Assembly (NCBI RefSeq): GCF_001753165.1
Contig: NZ_CP017448.1
Span: forward strand, 2,250,462 to 2,314,461
Length of the DNA stretch: 64,000 nt
Reading direction: 5' to 3'
Origin: Acidihalobacter aeolianus
Lineage (GTDB): Bacteria; Pseudomonadota; Gammaproteobacteria; DSM-5130; Acidihalobacteraceae
The stretch's first letter is position 1. Each line of letters starts with the position of its first letter. Under the pieces are notes generated by a model. It was not told where the DNA came from. It made no database searches and was given only the letters and a program-made list of their open reading frames with translations. Positions 15,522 to 24,547 of the stretch are shown here, piece by piece. The position numbers and the translations under genes were made by a program.

Positions 15522-16151
15522 GTGAAAACACGCCTCACATACCTTCAAATCTGGATTCTGGCACTGGTTTCGTGCGTAGCCGCCATATGGTTTTCATTTT
15601 CTTACGTAGATATTCCCGTAGCACAATTCTTTTCCGGATCAAAACACTACTTAAACGCAATTATCAAACCAGCCAGCGAAGATTTCGCCAGCACCATTAT
15701 CTTATTTTTAGAAGCAACCACGATTTTAGGTTTATCGATTGTCTGTTTATTTTCCAACAAGAAACTGCCGCCACTTGCCGAAGCCGTAGGTTTGGCCTGC
15801 CTTGCTTCGATTAGCGTTTACGCAATAGACAGCAATGTATTGAAACCACTATTTGGCGTTCCGACACCGGACAAGGTCTTGGATGGTGCCAGGCACACCT
15901 TCAACTTTTTTGCCGGCTCCGAGCACAGCACTTTTCCATCTGGCCACATGACGCTTGCAGCGCCGTTTGCGGGCGTATTCATGCGTCTATATCGACAAAG
16001 CATTCTCCCGCTTTCCGCACTTCTTTTGTTTGGGGCCGCCTTGTTAGTCGCCGGCGAGTGGCATTTTGTGAGCGACGTCATTGCCGGAACCTTTATTGGA
16101 TTATCTGCAGGCCTGCTCGCAGCCCAGCTATGGGTTTTACATTCCAATTGA
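15522..16151 (+). CDS. PAP2-superfamily integral membrane protein with divergent catalytic motifs
   Basis: The 209-residue protein has about five to six hydrophobic segments, an N-terminal one at 10-27. It carries PAP2 motifs: K108 in KPLFGVPTP, PSGH at 139-142, and GEWHFVSDVIAG with H181 and D185. The usual motif arginines are missing. The KX6RP motif reads KX6TP, and the SR preceding the last histidine is replaced by hydrophobic residues. It may be an altered lipid or undecaprenyl-pyrophosphate phosphatase, or catalytically weak. The GTG start has only a poor ribosome site. Base composition is lower in GC than the neighbours, which hints at transfer. Confidence 0.75.
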   Translation: MKTRLTYLQIWILALVSCVAAIWFSFSYVDIPVAQFFSGSKHYLNAIIKPASEDFASTIILFLEATTILGLSIVCLFSNKKLPPLAEAVGLACLASISVYAIDSNVLKPLFGVPTPDKVLDGARHTFNFFAGSEHSTFPSGHMTLAAPFAGVFMRLYRQSILPLSALLLFGAALLVAGEWHFVSDVIAGTFIGLSAGLLAAQLWVLHSN

Positions 16152-16358
16152 CTGACCGAACACCGACTGAATCACTCACGTTTTCATCGACACGCGGCGA
16201 TCTGTCAGCCCCTCATCATGCCAGCACACCCCACACAAGCGGCGCACCAGCAGAAGCCGCCCATAACCGTGCATCTCCCATACCTGTTGCGTTAATTTGG
16301 TTGCCGTTCATATCTCGATCGCTGCTTCATCAACGGCTCCGAGAATTCCATGCGCCCA

Positions 16359-16395
16359 CAAAAAGGCCCCTCCCGCCCATGGCGGAAGGGGCCGT
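16359..16395 (-). terminator. Rho-independent terminator of the putrescine transporter operon
   Basis: On the minus strand GGCCCCTTCCGCC pairs with GGCGGGAGGGGCC and is followed by TTTTTGT. It lies 25 bp beyond the potF-like stop and also faces the end of the PAP2-type gene. Confidence 0.85.
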
Positions 16396-16419
16396 TTCAA
16401 GCCGGGTTACTAGACGAGC

Positions 16420-17481
16420 TTACTGTTCGCGCGCGGCGCGCCAGATGGCCTGGTATTCCTTGAGCTTTTCACCCTTGAGGCCAGGCATGTAATAAAGCCG
16501 CTTCCACTGTTCCTTCGTCGGCGAGACCAACGGCGAGGTCAGCACCTTGTCGAGGTAGGGCTTGGCGGCCGCGTTGGGGCTGGCGTAGACGTTGTAGTTC
16601 GACAACTCGGCGCCGATCTTGGCGTCAAGGATGAAGTTGATGAATTTGTACGCCAGTTCGGGATTCGGCGCATGCGACGGGATGGCCATGTTGTCCACCC
16701 ACACCTCGGCGCCGCCCTTCGGAATGATGTACTTGATGTACTTGGTCGCCTTCGGGCTGCTCTCGATTTCGTTGGCAAGGTCGCCATTATAGACGATACC
16801 GGCGGCGATCACGCCCTTTTCGAGCTGGTGCAGCGCCGGGGTACCGTCGACGAAGCCGACGAAGTTATGCCGTTTCTTGGTCTCGACGACCAGCTTGGCC
16901 GCGGCCTTCCATTCGCTGGGCTTCTCGCAGCCGAAGGTGTAGCCGAGGTAGGCACAGGCGGCATGCAAGGTGTCCTGGCCGGTGCCGCCCATCAGCGCGA
17001 AGGGATAGCTCGGGTTGACCTTGGGATCGTACAGCACGCCCCAGGTCTGCGGCGGGTTCTTGAACTTGCGTACGTCGTAGGCCAGCGCCGTCGTACCCCA
17101 CTGGTAGGGAATCGCATACTCGTCGTGCGGGTCGTAGGCGGTGTTCTGGAACTCCGGCATCAGATTCTTGAAGTTGGACAGCTTGGCCTTGTCCAGCTTC
17201 CGGATCAGACCGGCCTCGGCCATGCGTTCGATCATGTAGTTCGAGGGTACGACGACGTCGTACTGCGAGGTGCCGCCAGCCATCAGCTTGGCCAGCAGTT
17301 CGGAGTTCGAGGAGTAGTAAGTCTGCACCACCTTGACGTGGTACTTGGCCTCGAACTGCTTGATGATCTTCGGGTTCATGTACTCGGTCCAGTTGAACAG
17401 ATACAGCGTCTGTTCGGCCGAGGCCATCGCGGGCAGCGCCGCAATCGACAGCAACAGCAAGGTACGTTTGAGCATACGCAT
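16420..17481 (-). CDS. potF: Putrescine/polyamine ABC transporter periplasmic binding protein
   Basis: The 353-residue protein starts with a clear Sec signal peptide (positives, then LLLLSIAALPAMASA, cleavage near residue 22). The mature start QTLYLFNWTEYMNP is the hallmark of PotD/PotF proteins. It delivers polyamines to the permease. The gene is the last of four transporter genes and starts 2 bp after the previous stop. Degradation genes for gamma-glutamyl-putrescine next door point to putrescine as substrate, but spermidine cannot be excluded. Confidence 0.92.
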   Translation of the reverse strand: MRMLKRTLLLLSIAALPAMASAEQTLYLFNWTEYMNPKIIKQFEAKYHVKVVQTYYSSNSELLAKLMAGGTSQYDVVVPSNYMIERMAEAGLIRKLDKAKLSNFKNLMPEFQNTAYDPHDEYAIPYQWGTTALAYDVRKFKNPPQTWGVLYDPKVNPSYPFALMGGTGQDTLHAACAYLGYTFGCEKPSEWKAAAKLVVETKKRHNFVGFVDGTPALHQLEKGVIAAGIVYNGDLANEIESSPKATKYIKYIIPKGGAEVWVDNMAIPSHAPNPELAYKFINFILDAKIGAELSNYNVYASPNAAAKPYLDKVLTSPLVSPTKEQWKRLYYMPGLKGEKLKEYQAIWRAAREQ

Positions 17482-17483
17482 TT

Positions 17484-18344
17484 TCAGGATCCCCCTTCAG
17501 AGGCGGTGACGGCCGCGTTCGGCGGCGGGTTTGACGACAAGTGCCCGTGACGCCGGGCGCGGAAAAAAGTCTGTGCGAGCGCGACCAGCAGGACCGCGCC
17601 GATCATGATGCTGGCGATGGCGTTGGTCTGCGGCGTGACGCCGTGCCGCGCGATGCTGCCCCAGATGTAGATCGGCAGGGTCACGCTGCCGGGGCCGCTG
17701 GTGAAGAAACTGATCACGAAATCGTCCAGCGACAGCGTGAAGGCGAGCAGGAAGCCCGCGACCAGCGCCGGCTTGAGCACCGGCAGCCAGAACGCGTAGA
17801 TGCTCTTGAGCGGTGACGCATAGAGGTCGGCCGCGGCGTGGATGAGATTGCGGTCCAGCCCCACGAGGCGGGCATAGACGACCAGCGCCACATAGGGGAT
17901 CTGGAAGCTGATATGGGCGATGCCCATGGTCACGAGCCCGGCGCTGGGCCAGCCGATGAACTGGTGCATGTAGTTGAAGAACACCATCTGCGAGATGCCG
18001 TAGATCACGTCCGGCATGACGATGGGCAGATACACGATCAGCGCGAGGATGGCGAAGCCGCGGCCGCGGTAGCGGTGCAGGCCCACCGCGAGCAGGGCGC
18101 CGAGGACGGTGCCGAAGGCGGCCGACACCAGGCCGAGTTCGAGCGAGCGGAACATGGCATGCAGCATGCCGCCCTGCTCCCACACGCGCTCGTACCAAGC
18201 GAAGGTGAAGCCGGTCAGATTGACCGCCGCCGCTTCCGGTTCGAAGGAGAAGGCAACCACGATGAACAGCGGCAGCCACAGGAAGGCCATCGTGGCGATG
18301 GCCACGACCTGGGACAGGCGGGCGGTGAACGAGGTGCGATTCAC
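17484..18344 (-). CDS. potI: Polyamine ABC transporter permease (PotI/PotC type)
   Basis: The 286 residues contain six membrane helices. The coupling-helix region AAADLYASPLKSIYAFWLPVLKPALVAG is the EAA loop that docks to the ATPase. The N-terminus FLWLPLFIVVAFSFEP is typical of PotC/PotI. It overlaps the upstream permease gene by 4 bp and forms the heteromeric channel with it. Confidence 0.92.
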   Translation of the reverse strand: MNRTSFTARLSQVVAIATMAFLWLPLFIVVAFSFEPEAAAVNLTGFTFAWYERVWEQGGMLHAMFRSLELGLVSAAFGTVLGALLAVGLHRYRGRGFAILALIVYLPIVMPDVIYGISQMVFFNYMHQFIGWPSAGLVTMGIAHISFQIPYVALVVYARLVGLDRNLIHAAADLYASPLKSIYAFWLPVLKPALVAGFLLAFTLSLDDFVISFFTSGPGSVTLPIYIWGSIARHGVTPQTNAIASIMIGAVLLVALAQTFFRARRHGHLSSNPPPNAAVTASEGGS

Positions 18345-19231
18345 AGCAGGTTTGCCTCCCCCGCGTTGAGTCGTCGTGCCATGCGCCGGAACACGACCAG
18401 ACCGCCGAAGGTGAACACCAGCATCACCAGGGTGAGCGCGGCGCCGAAGGGCCAGTTGGGCATCGAGCTGAACTGCTGGGCGATGAGGTTGCCGAGCAGC
18501 ACGGAGCGGTCGCCGCCGAGCAGCTGCGGCACGATGTAGGCGCCGAAGGCCGGGATCGCCACCAGGATGATGCCGGCCAGCAGGCCCGGCACGGTCTGCG
18601 GGAAGACGCCGTGACGGAACACCCGCCAGCCGCTCGCGTAGAGGTCGCGCACCGCGTCGACCAGGCGCCAGTCCAGCTTTTCAACCGAGGCGTAGATCGG
18701 CAGCACCATATACGGCAGGTAGTTGTAGACGAGACCCATGGACACCGCGAAGCCGCTCGGGTACAGCCCCATGTGCTGCGGCAGCAGACCCAGTGAGATG
18801 GCGAGATGCGACAGCCAGGTCTCCGGCGCGAGGATCTGCATCCAGGCGTAGGTACGCACCACCTGATTGGTCCAGGACGGCACGATCACCAGCAACAGCA
18901 GGATCGGGCGATAGCGCTCGCGGGCCCCGGCGATGAAGAAGGCGAGCGGATAGGCCAGCAGGGCCGTGGCGACGGTGGTGTAGAAGGCCTGCGTCAGCGA
19001 GCGCCAGATCACCAGAAGATTCCCCGGGCTCCAGCCCAGGAAACTGTACCCGGCGACCTGCACGAAGGCGCTGTCGGTCAGCGGGAGCGTGGGCTGTCCG
19101 TACTGGCCGTTGGTCATGAAGGCAAGCAGACCCATCAGCAAGCTGGGCAGAAACAGAAAGACCGAAATCCAGGCCACGCCAGGTGCGACGGTGAGCATCA
19201 AACCGAGGCCGCGGCGTAGCGGTGCATTCAT
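18341..19231 (-). CDS. potH: Polyamine ABC transporter permease (PotH/PotB type)
   Basis: The 296-residue protein has six membrane helices and an EAA loop (VDAVRDLYASGWRVFRHGVFP). The motif PSWTNQVVRTYAWM is conserved in PotB/PotH. I take ATG 19231 (MNAPLRRG), 37 bp after the ATPase stop. An in-frame ATG at 19294 would start within the ATPase gene and add 21 residues with no family match. It lies second in the operon potG-potH-potI-potF. Confidence 0.9.
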   Translation of the reverse strand: MNAPLRRGLGLMLTVAPGVAWISVFLFLPSLLMGLLAFMTNGQYGQPTLPLTDSAFVQVAGYSFLGWSPGNLLVIWRSLTQAFYTTVATALLAYPLAFFIAGARERYRPILLLLVIVPSWTNQVVRTYAWMQILAPETWLSHLAISLGLLPQHMGLYPSGFAVSMGLVYNYLPYMVLPIYASVEKLDWRLVDAVRDLYASGWRVFRHGVFPQTVPGLLAGIILVAIPAFGAYIVPQLLGGDRSVLLGNLIAQQFSSMPNWPFGAALTLVMLVFTFGGLVVFRRMARRLNAGEANLL

Positions 19232-19268
19232 CGGCGGCGCGCTCCCCGTTGCAGCATCGGCGCGTTCC

Positions 19269-20375
19269 TCATCGCTCGGCCAGCGGCAGCACATCGCGCG
19301 GGTGCACCTGCACCAGCACGCGCTCGCCCTCGCTGGGCAAGTGCACGTCGTGCGAGCAGTGGGTCACCGTCGCGATCAGGCTGGTGCCAGCGGCATCCAG
19401 CGTGTAGCGCGTCCCCGAGCCCAGATAGATACGCTCGACGACCGTGGCCTCGAAGCGATTGCGTTCGTCCTGCACCGGCTCGCCCAAACTCAGGCGCTCG
19501 GGGCGCATCATCACCCGCGTGATGCCTTCCGGCGCGGGTTCGTGCAGACGCAGGCGGCCGATCGCGGTCTCGATCTCGCAGCCCGCCGAGGCGCTCACCG
19601 GCAAACTGTTGGCCTGTCCCAGGAATTCTGCGACATAGGCGGTGCGAGGGCGTTCGTAAAGCTCGGTGACGCCGCCGACCTGCTCCACCCGACCGTCGCG
19701 CATCACCGCAATGCGGTCGGACAGGGTCAGTGCCTCGGACTGGTCGTGGGTCACCAGGATGAAGGTCATGCCCAGGCGCCGCTGGGTGCGCTTGAGTTCG
19801 ATCTGAAGTTCGGCGCGCAGCTTGGCGTCGAGCGCGGACAGCGGCTCGTCGAGCAGCAGGATCTGCGGTTCGTTGACCAGCGCACGGGCCAGCGCCACGC
19901 GCTGCTGCTGCCCACCGGAGAGCTGTTCGGGGCGGCGCTCGGCCAGTGCTTCGATGTGCATGAAGGCGAGCATGTCGGCCACCTTGCGCTGGCGCGTGAG
20001 CTTGTCCATGCCCTGCATGCGCAGGCCGAACGCGACGTTGTCGGCGACGTTGAGATGTGGAAACAGGGCGTAGGACTGGAACACCGTATTGACCCGGCGT
20101 GCATGCGCTACCTGCGCCGTCACCTGGCGACCGTCTATCACCACGTCGCCCGATGTCGGCGTCTCCAGCCCGGCGATCAGGCGCAGCAGTGTGGTCTTGC
20201 CGCAACCCGATGGACCGAGCAGGGTAAAGAACTCGCCCGGGTTGACCTTGAGATCGACACCGGCCAGCGCCAGATGGCCCTCGTACCGCTTGCTGAGCCC
20301 GACCACCTCCAGCCCGACGCCGGTCGAGCCGACATTCTCGATGGTCTGAGCATCTACCGCTGTCGCCACATTCAT
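19269..20375 (-). CDS. potG: Polyamine ABC transporter ATPase (PotG/PotA type)
   Basis: The 368-residue ATPase has Walker A GPSGCGKT, signature LSGGQQQR, Walker B ILLLDEP and the H-loop THDQSEA. A C-terminal TOBE domain (about 290-368) is typical of polyamine importers. ATG 20375 is preceded by GGGGAG; an upstream in-frame start at 20462 would add 29 unsupported residues. It is the first gene of the transporter operon. A sigma-54-like element lies 71-86 bp upstream. Confidence 0.92.
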   Translation of the reverse strand: MNVATAVDAQTIENVGSTGVGLEVVGLSKRYEGHLALAGVDLKVNPGEFFTLLGPSGCGKTTLLRLIAGLETPTSGDVVIDGRQVTAQVAHARRVNTVFQSYALFPHLNVADNVAFGLRMQGMDKLTRQRKVADMLAFMHIEALAERRPEQLSGGQQQRVALARALVNEPQILLLDEPLSALDAKLRAELQIELKRTQRRLGMTFILVTHDQSEALTLSDRIAVMRDGRVEQVGGVTELYERPRTAYVAEFLGQANSLPVSASAGCEIETAIGRLRLHEPAPEGITRVMMRPERLSLGEPVQDERNRFEATVVERIYLGSGTRYTLDAAGTSLIATVTHCSHDVHLPSEGERVLVQVHPRDVLPLAER

Positions 20376-20445
20376 CTCCCCATGCTTACCGGGCTCTGCC
20401 GCGACACCCGTCTGGACGGCCGCGAACGTATCGCAGAATTCTGTT

Positions 20446-20461
20446 ACCAAAATGCGTGCCA
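20446..20461 (-). promoter_or_regulatory. Possible sigma-54 promoter of the putrescine transporter operon
   Basis: On the minus strand TGGCAC-GCATT-TTGGT has a perfect -24 element and correct spacing, but the -12 reads GG instead of GC. Transcription would start near 20434, about 60 bp before potG. Nitrogen control would suit a putrescine catabolic locus. The imperfect -12 keeps this tentative. Confidence 0.35.
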
Positions 20462-20758
20462 CAAGCCATCCGAGTTCCGGACGCCCCCCGGAGCGACCCG
20501 GCTGCTTAAAATACTATCCACCCACATCGCCGGGCCACGTCCACACCCTTTTCCGGCGCCCCGCGCCGCCAGGCCAATAATTCCTTTTTTATCAATATGT
20601 AAAAGTCAAGTTACCCATGACACCCAGTGACTGACCAAGCGCACACCATCTCCCAATCGCCTCATCAGGGAGCGGCCTCGACTTAAATACTAAACACAGC
20701 ACCACATCAGCACCGCTGCGGAGCATGCGCACCGTTTTGGCGCGCAACATCCGCAAGC
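20462..20758. other. Intergenic stretch between spuC and the transporter
   Basis: About 300 bp between the end of spuC and the transporter promoter region. It becomes AT-rich near 20575-20700, and I see no gene, clear terminator or repeat in it. Confidence 0.5.
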
Positions 20759-22144
20759 TCAAACAACCTCGCCCAGTCGCGCCGCCGTCTGATCCAGACA
20801 GCGCGCCGCCTTCTCGATCAGCTCGTCCACCTGTTCGCGGCTCAGCACCAGCGGCGGCGAGATGATCATGGTATCGCGAACCGCGCGCATGACCAGTCCG
20901 TTTTCGACGCAGATGTCACGACACAACGTGCCGACCTTGCCGGCCGGCGCGAAATCCTCGCGCGGCGACTTCGACTTGACCAGTTCGAGCGCCGCGACCA
21001 TGCCCACACCGCGCGCCTCACCGACCAGGGAATGGTCCGCCAGCTCGCGCCAGCGCTGCTGCAGGTAGGGTGCGACATCCTCCGCCGCACGCTCGATGAT
21101 GCGCTCGTCGCGCAGGATGCGCAGGTTGGCCACGGCCACCGCGGCAGCCACCGGATGGCCGGAGTAGGTGAAGCCGTGGAAGAACTCGCCGCCCTCCCCG
21201 ATCAGCACGTCGGCCACCTTGTCGCCGACCAGCACGCCGCCGATGGGCTGGTAGCCCGACGACAGTCCCTTGGCGATGGACATGAGGTCTGGCTCGATGC
21301 CGTAATGCTGCGAGCCGAACCAGGTGCCGAGCCGGCCGAAGCCGGTGATGACCTCGTCGGCCACCAGCAGGATGTCGCGTTCGGCGCAGATGCGCTTGAT
21401 CTCGGGCCAGTAGCTGTCGGGCGGCACGATCACCCCGCCCGCCCCCTGGATCGGCTCGGCGATGAAGGCGGCGACGTTGCACTCGCCGAGTTCGTCGATC
21501 TTGCGCTCCAGTGCGCGCGCCGCACGCAGGCCGAACTCGTTCGCATCCATCTCCGGCGCCACGCCGAAGTGATACGGCTGCTCGATGTGCGCGATGCCGG
21601 GAATCGGCAGGTCACCTTGAGCGTGCATCGCCTTCATCCCGCTCAGGCTGGCGCCGGCCACGGTGCTGCCGTGGTAGGCGTTGTCGCGCGCGATGATGAT
21701 CTTCTTGTAGGGCTTGCCCTTGAGCTTCCAGTAGTAGCGCACCATGCGCAGCACGGTGTCGTTGGACTCCGAGCCCGAGCCGGTGAAGAAGACGTGCTTG
21801 AACTGCGGCGGGGTCAGCTCGGCGAGCAGCGCGGACAGTTCCACCGCCGGCGGCGTCGAGCACTGGAAGAAGTTGTTGTAGTAAGGCAGCTCCTGCATCT
21901 GCGCGTACGCCGCATCGGCCAGCTCCTTGCGTCCGTAGCCGATGTTCACGCACCACAGCCCGGCCATGCCGTCGAGGATCTTGTTGCCCTCAGAATCCCA
22001 GATGTAGCAGCCCTCGGCATGCGTGACGATGCGCGAGCCCTTGGCGTTGAGCGCCTTGTAGTCGGTAAAGGGGTGCAGGTGATGCGCGCTGTCCTGGCTC
22101 TGCCAGCCGGAGGTATGCGGTTGCCGGGGGGCGGTTTGGGCCAT
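20759..22144 (-). CDS. spuC: Putrescine-pyruvate type class III aminotransferase
   Basis: The 461-residue PLP enzyme shows HGSTVAGASLSGM, the cofactor-contacting LLVADEVITGFGRLG and the Schiff-base lysine in SIAKGLSSGYQPIGG. These are the signatures of SpuC-type omega-aminotransferases, which transfer the amino group of putrescine (or a related diamine or gamma-aminobutyrate) to pyruvate. It follows puuA by 39 bp in the same direction. It offers an aminotransferase route beside the gamma-glutamyl pathway encoded around it. Exact substrate choice within the family is uncertain. Confidence 0.88.
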   Translation of the reverse strand: MAQTAPRQPHTSGWQSQDSAHHLHPFTDYKALNAKGSRIVTHAEGCYIWDSEGNKILDGMAGLWCVNIGYGRKELADAAYAQMQELPYYNNFFQCSTPPAVELSALLAELTPPQFKHVFFTGSGSESNDTVLRMVRYYWKLKGKPYKKIIIARDNAYHGSTVAGASLSGMKAMHAQGDLPIPGIAHIEQPYHFGVAPEMDANEFGLRAARALERKIDELGECNVAAFIAEPIQGAGGVIVPPDSYWPEIKRICAERDILLVADEVITGFGRLGTWFGSQHYGIEPDLMSIAKGLSSGYQPIGGVLVGDKVADVLIGEGGEFFHGFTYSGHPVAAAVAVANLRILRDERIIERAAEDVAPYLQQRWRELADHSLVGEARGVGMVAALELVKSKSPREDFAPAGKVGTLCRDICVENGLVMRAVRDTMIISPPLVLSREQVDELIEKAARCLDQTAARLGEVV

Positions 22145-22183
22145 GGGACGGATCTCCGTGAAGTCGTGTTCGAGTGGGTGGCG

Positions 22184-23533
22184 TCAGACCGAGAGCAGCA
22201 GGAACTCGCGCTCCCAGGAGCTGATCACCCGGAAGAAGGTTTCGTATTCCTTGCGCTTGATCGCCCCGTAGACGCGCACGAAGCGCTCGCCGAGCAGCAT
22301 CTGCAGCGGCGCGCACTCGTCGAGATTGCGCAGCGACTCCTCCAGGCTGCGCGGCAGCCCGAAGGGTAGTTCGTAGGCGCTCGCCTTCTGCTCCGCGCGC
22401 GGCTCGATGCGCTCGATGCAGCCGAGCAGGCCGCAGGCCAGGGTCGCGGCCAGCGCGAGGTAGGGGTTGGCGTCGGCGCCGGCCACGCGGTTCTCCACGC
22501 GCATGGCATGGGCCGGCGCGAAGGGCACGCGCAGGCCGACGGTGCGGTTGTCCATGCCCCAGTCGGCGTTGATCGGCGCCGACTCGTGGCGGGCGATGCG
22601 ACGGTAGGAATTGACGTTCGGCGCGAAAAACGACATCGCCGCCGGCAGATAGCGCTGCAGGCCGCCGATGAAGTGACGGAAGTATTCGCTCATGGCGCCG
22701 TTCTCGTCCGCGAACAGGTTCTTGCCGGTGGTCGCGTCGACCACGCTCTGGTGAATATGCATGGCGCTGCCGGGCTCGTTCTCCAGCGGCTTGGCCATGA
22801 AGGTCGCATACATGTCGTGGCGCATCGCCGCCTCACGCACGGTGCGCTTGAAAAGGAATACCTGGTCGGCCAGCGACAGCGCCTCGCCGTGCAGGAAGTT
22901 GATCTCCATCTGCGCCGCGCCGGACTCGTGGATCAGGGTGTCGATATCCAGTTCCTGCGATTCGCAGTAGTCGTAGATATCCTCGAACAGCGGATCGAAC
23001 TCGTTGACCGCGTCGATGCCGTAGGACTGGCGTGCGCGTTCCGGGCGCCCGGATCGGCCGATCGGCGGCTCCAGGGGGTAGTCCGGATCGGTGTTGCGCT
23101 TGACCAGGAAGAATTCCAGCTCGGGGGCGACCACCGGTCGCCAGCCGCGCTGCTCGTACTGCGCGAGCACGCGCTTGAGCACTTCGCGCGGGGCGATGTC
23201 CACCGGCGAGCCGTCGCGCAGGAAGCAGTCGTGGATGATCTGCGCCGTGGGATCGGCTGCCCAGGGGACCATGCGCAGGGTATTGGTATCCGGCCTCAGG
23301 ACCATATCGATCTCGCGCGGGTCGACGATATTCTCGTCGTCCGGCCAGTCGCCGGTCACGGTCTGGATGAACAGCTGCTCGGGCAGGCGCAGACCCAGCT
23401 CCTTACAGAACTTGCTGGCCGGGATGATCTTGCCGCGGGCGTTGCCGGTCATGTCCGGCACGAGGCACTCGACTTCGGTGATGCGCCGCTCCGCGAACCA
23501 GCCGTTGATGAACTCCATGTCCTGCTGATCCAT
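22184..23533 (-). CDS. puuA: Gamma-glutamylputrescine synthetase (glutamine synthetase fold)
   Basis: The 449-residue protein carries the glutamine-synthetase catalytic domain: MEINFLHGEA, KPLENEPGSAMHIHQS, FFAPNVNSYRR and NRVAGADANPYLA. It lacks the adenylylation-loop tyrosine region of GlnA. It belongs to the PuuA/SpuI group, which ligates glutamate to putrescine at the cost of ATP, the first step of the Puu pathway. It stands 12 bp after puuD. A divergent paralogue lies at 24548, so the two may differ in polyamine preference. Confidence 0.88.
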   Translation of the reverse strand: MDQQDMEFINGWFAERRITEVECLVPDMTGNARGKIIPASKFCKELGLRLPEQLFIQTVTGDWPDDENIVDPREIDMVLRPDTNTLRMVPWAADPTAQIIHDCFLRDGSPVDIAPREVLKRVLAQYEQRGWRPVVAPELEFFLVKRNTDPDYPLEPPIGRSGRPERARQSYGIDAVNEFDPLFEDIYDYCESQELDIDTLIHESGAAQMEINFLHGEALSLADQVFLFKRTVREAAMRHDMYATFMAKPLENEPGSAMHIHQSVVDATTGKNLFADENGAMSEYFRHFIGGLQRYLPAAMSFFAPNVNSYRRIARHESAPINADWGMDNRTVGLRVPFAPAHAMRVENRVAGADANPYLALAATLACGLLGCIERIEPRAEQKASAYELPFGLPRSLEESLRNLDECAPLQMLLGERFVRVYGAIKRKEYETFFRVISSWEREFLLLSV

Positions 23534-23545
23534 GTCGCGCTCTCC

Positions 23546-24301
23546 TCAGTCGCCCCGCGACCGTTGTCTGCAGGCCTCACCGAAGGCCTCGAACAAGGTC
23601 ACCGAATCCGGATTGTCATGCACCATCCATTCCGGATGCCATTGCACCGCAAGATTGAATCCGGGCGCGTCGGGCAGCGTGAAGGCCTCGACCAGCCCGT
23701 CGTCGGCGCGCGCCTCGGCGCGCAATCCCGGAGCCAGGCGATCCACGCCCTGCCAGTGCAGCGAATTGACCGCGATCCGCGGCCGCCCGATCAACGCATC
23801 CAGCAGCCCGTCGGGGACCAGTGTCACCTCGTGTGCAATACCGTACTGTGCTTCCACGGGCAGATCGGGATTCTCGCGATGATCCTGCATGCCCGGGATT
23901 TCCTGCACCCGCTGGTGCAACGTACCGCCCAGGGCCACGTTCACTTCCTGCAGGCCGCGGCAGATCGCGAACAGGGGAACGCCGCGGTCCAGCGCGGCAC
24001 GGATCAGCGGCAGGCTCAGGGCATCCCGCGCAGGGTCGTGCAGCGTACCCTCCACGCTCGGCGGACCGCCGTAGAGCGCAGGCTCGACGTTCGAAGGGCT
24101 GCCGGGAAACAGCAGACCGTCGACACGCTCGAGCAGCGCATCGATCTCCACCGCCTCCGCCATCGCGGGCACGACCAGCGGCAGACCGCCGGCCGCCTCG
24201 GCGACGGCGCGCAGATATTTCTCGCCAGCCGCATGGAACCAGTGGTGCCCCAGCAGACGCGTATCGGCAGGTACCGCGATCAGGGGTTTGCGCTCAGACA
24301 T
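23546..24301 (-). CDS. puuD: Gamma-glutamyl-gamma-aminobutyrate hydrolase (class I amidotransferase fold)
   Basis: The 251-residue enzyme shows the nucleophile elbow AICRGLQEVNVALGG and the catalytic HPE in QWHPEW. This is the PuuD pattern; it splits gamma-glutamyl-GABA into glutamate and GABA. ATG 24301 (MSERKPLIAVPAD) is chosen; the open frame extends 35 codons upstream into the divergent promoter region. The ribosome site is weak. It is the first gene of the minus-strand run puuD-puuA-spuC. Confidence 0.88.
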   Translation of the reverse strand: MSERKPLIAVPADTRLLGHHWFHAAGEKYLRAVAEAAGGLPLVVPAMAEAVEIDALLERVDGLLFPGSPSNVEPALYGGPPSVEGTLHDPARDALSLPLIRAALDRGVPLFAICRGLQEVNVALGGTLHQRVQEIPGMQDHRENPDLPVEAQYGIAHEVTLVPDGLLDALIGRPRIAVNSLHWQGVDRLAPGLRAEARADDGLVEAFTLPDAPGFNLAVQWHPEWMVHDNPDSVTLFEAFGEACRQRSRGD

Positions 24302-24312
24302 GCAGCCAACCA

Positions 24313-24332
24313 ATGTTAAGTTTTTTAAACAT
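24313..24332. promoter_or_regulatory. Palindrome in the divergent puuD / puuA-paralogue promoter
   Basis: ATGTTAAGTTTTTTAAACAT is a 20-bp imperfect palindrome 12 bp upstream of the puuD start. It may be an operator for a local polyamine regulator or overlap a promoter. No cognate regulator gene is present in the locus. Confidence 0.35.
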
Positions 24333-24547
24333 AGCACCGCTAAAAACCCGAAACAAGCCAGGGATGGCGCTGCCATGACCATCGCACGCGCCGCTTCGGC
24401 ATACACGCGATATCACGCCAAACGCCGCCACGAACAGACGAATAACCGCGATCAACGCGCCACCGAACGACACAAAACCGCTGCTCGCTTGACAAGCCCG
24501 GACCCGAGCAAAGACTATAAGGATATTAAACAATCAGGGCCAAACCG

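Noticed and set aside
22508-24319. 603-codon plus-strand frame opposite puuA and puuD
   Set aside because: It is the antisense shadow of two well-supported GC-rich genes and has no domain pattern.
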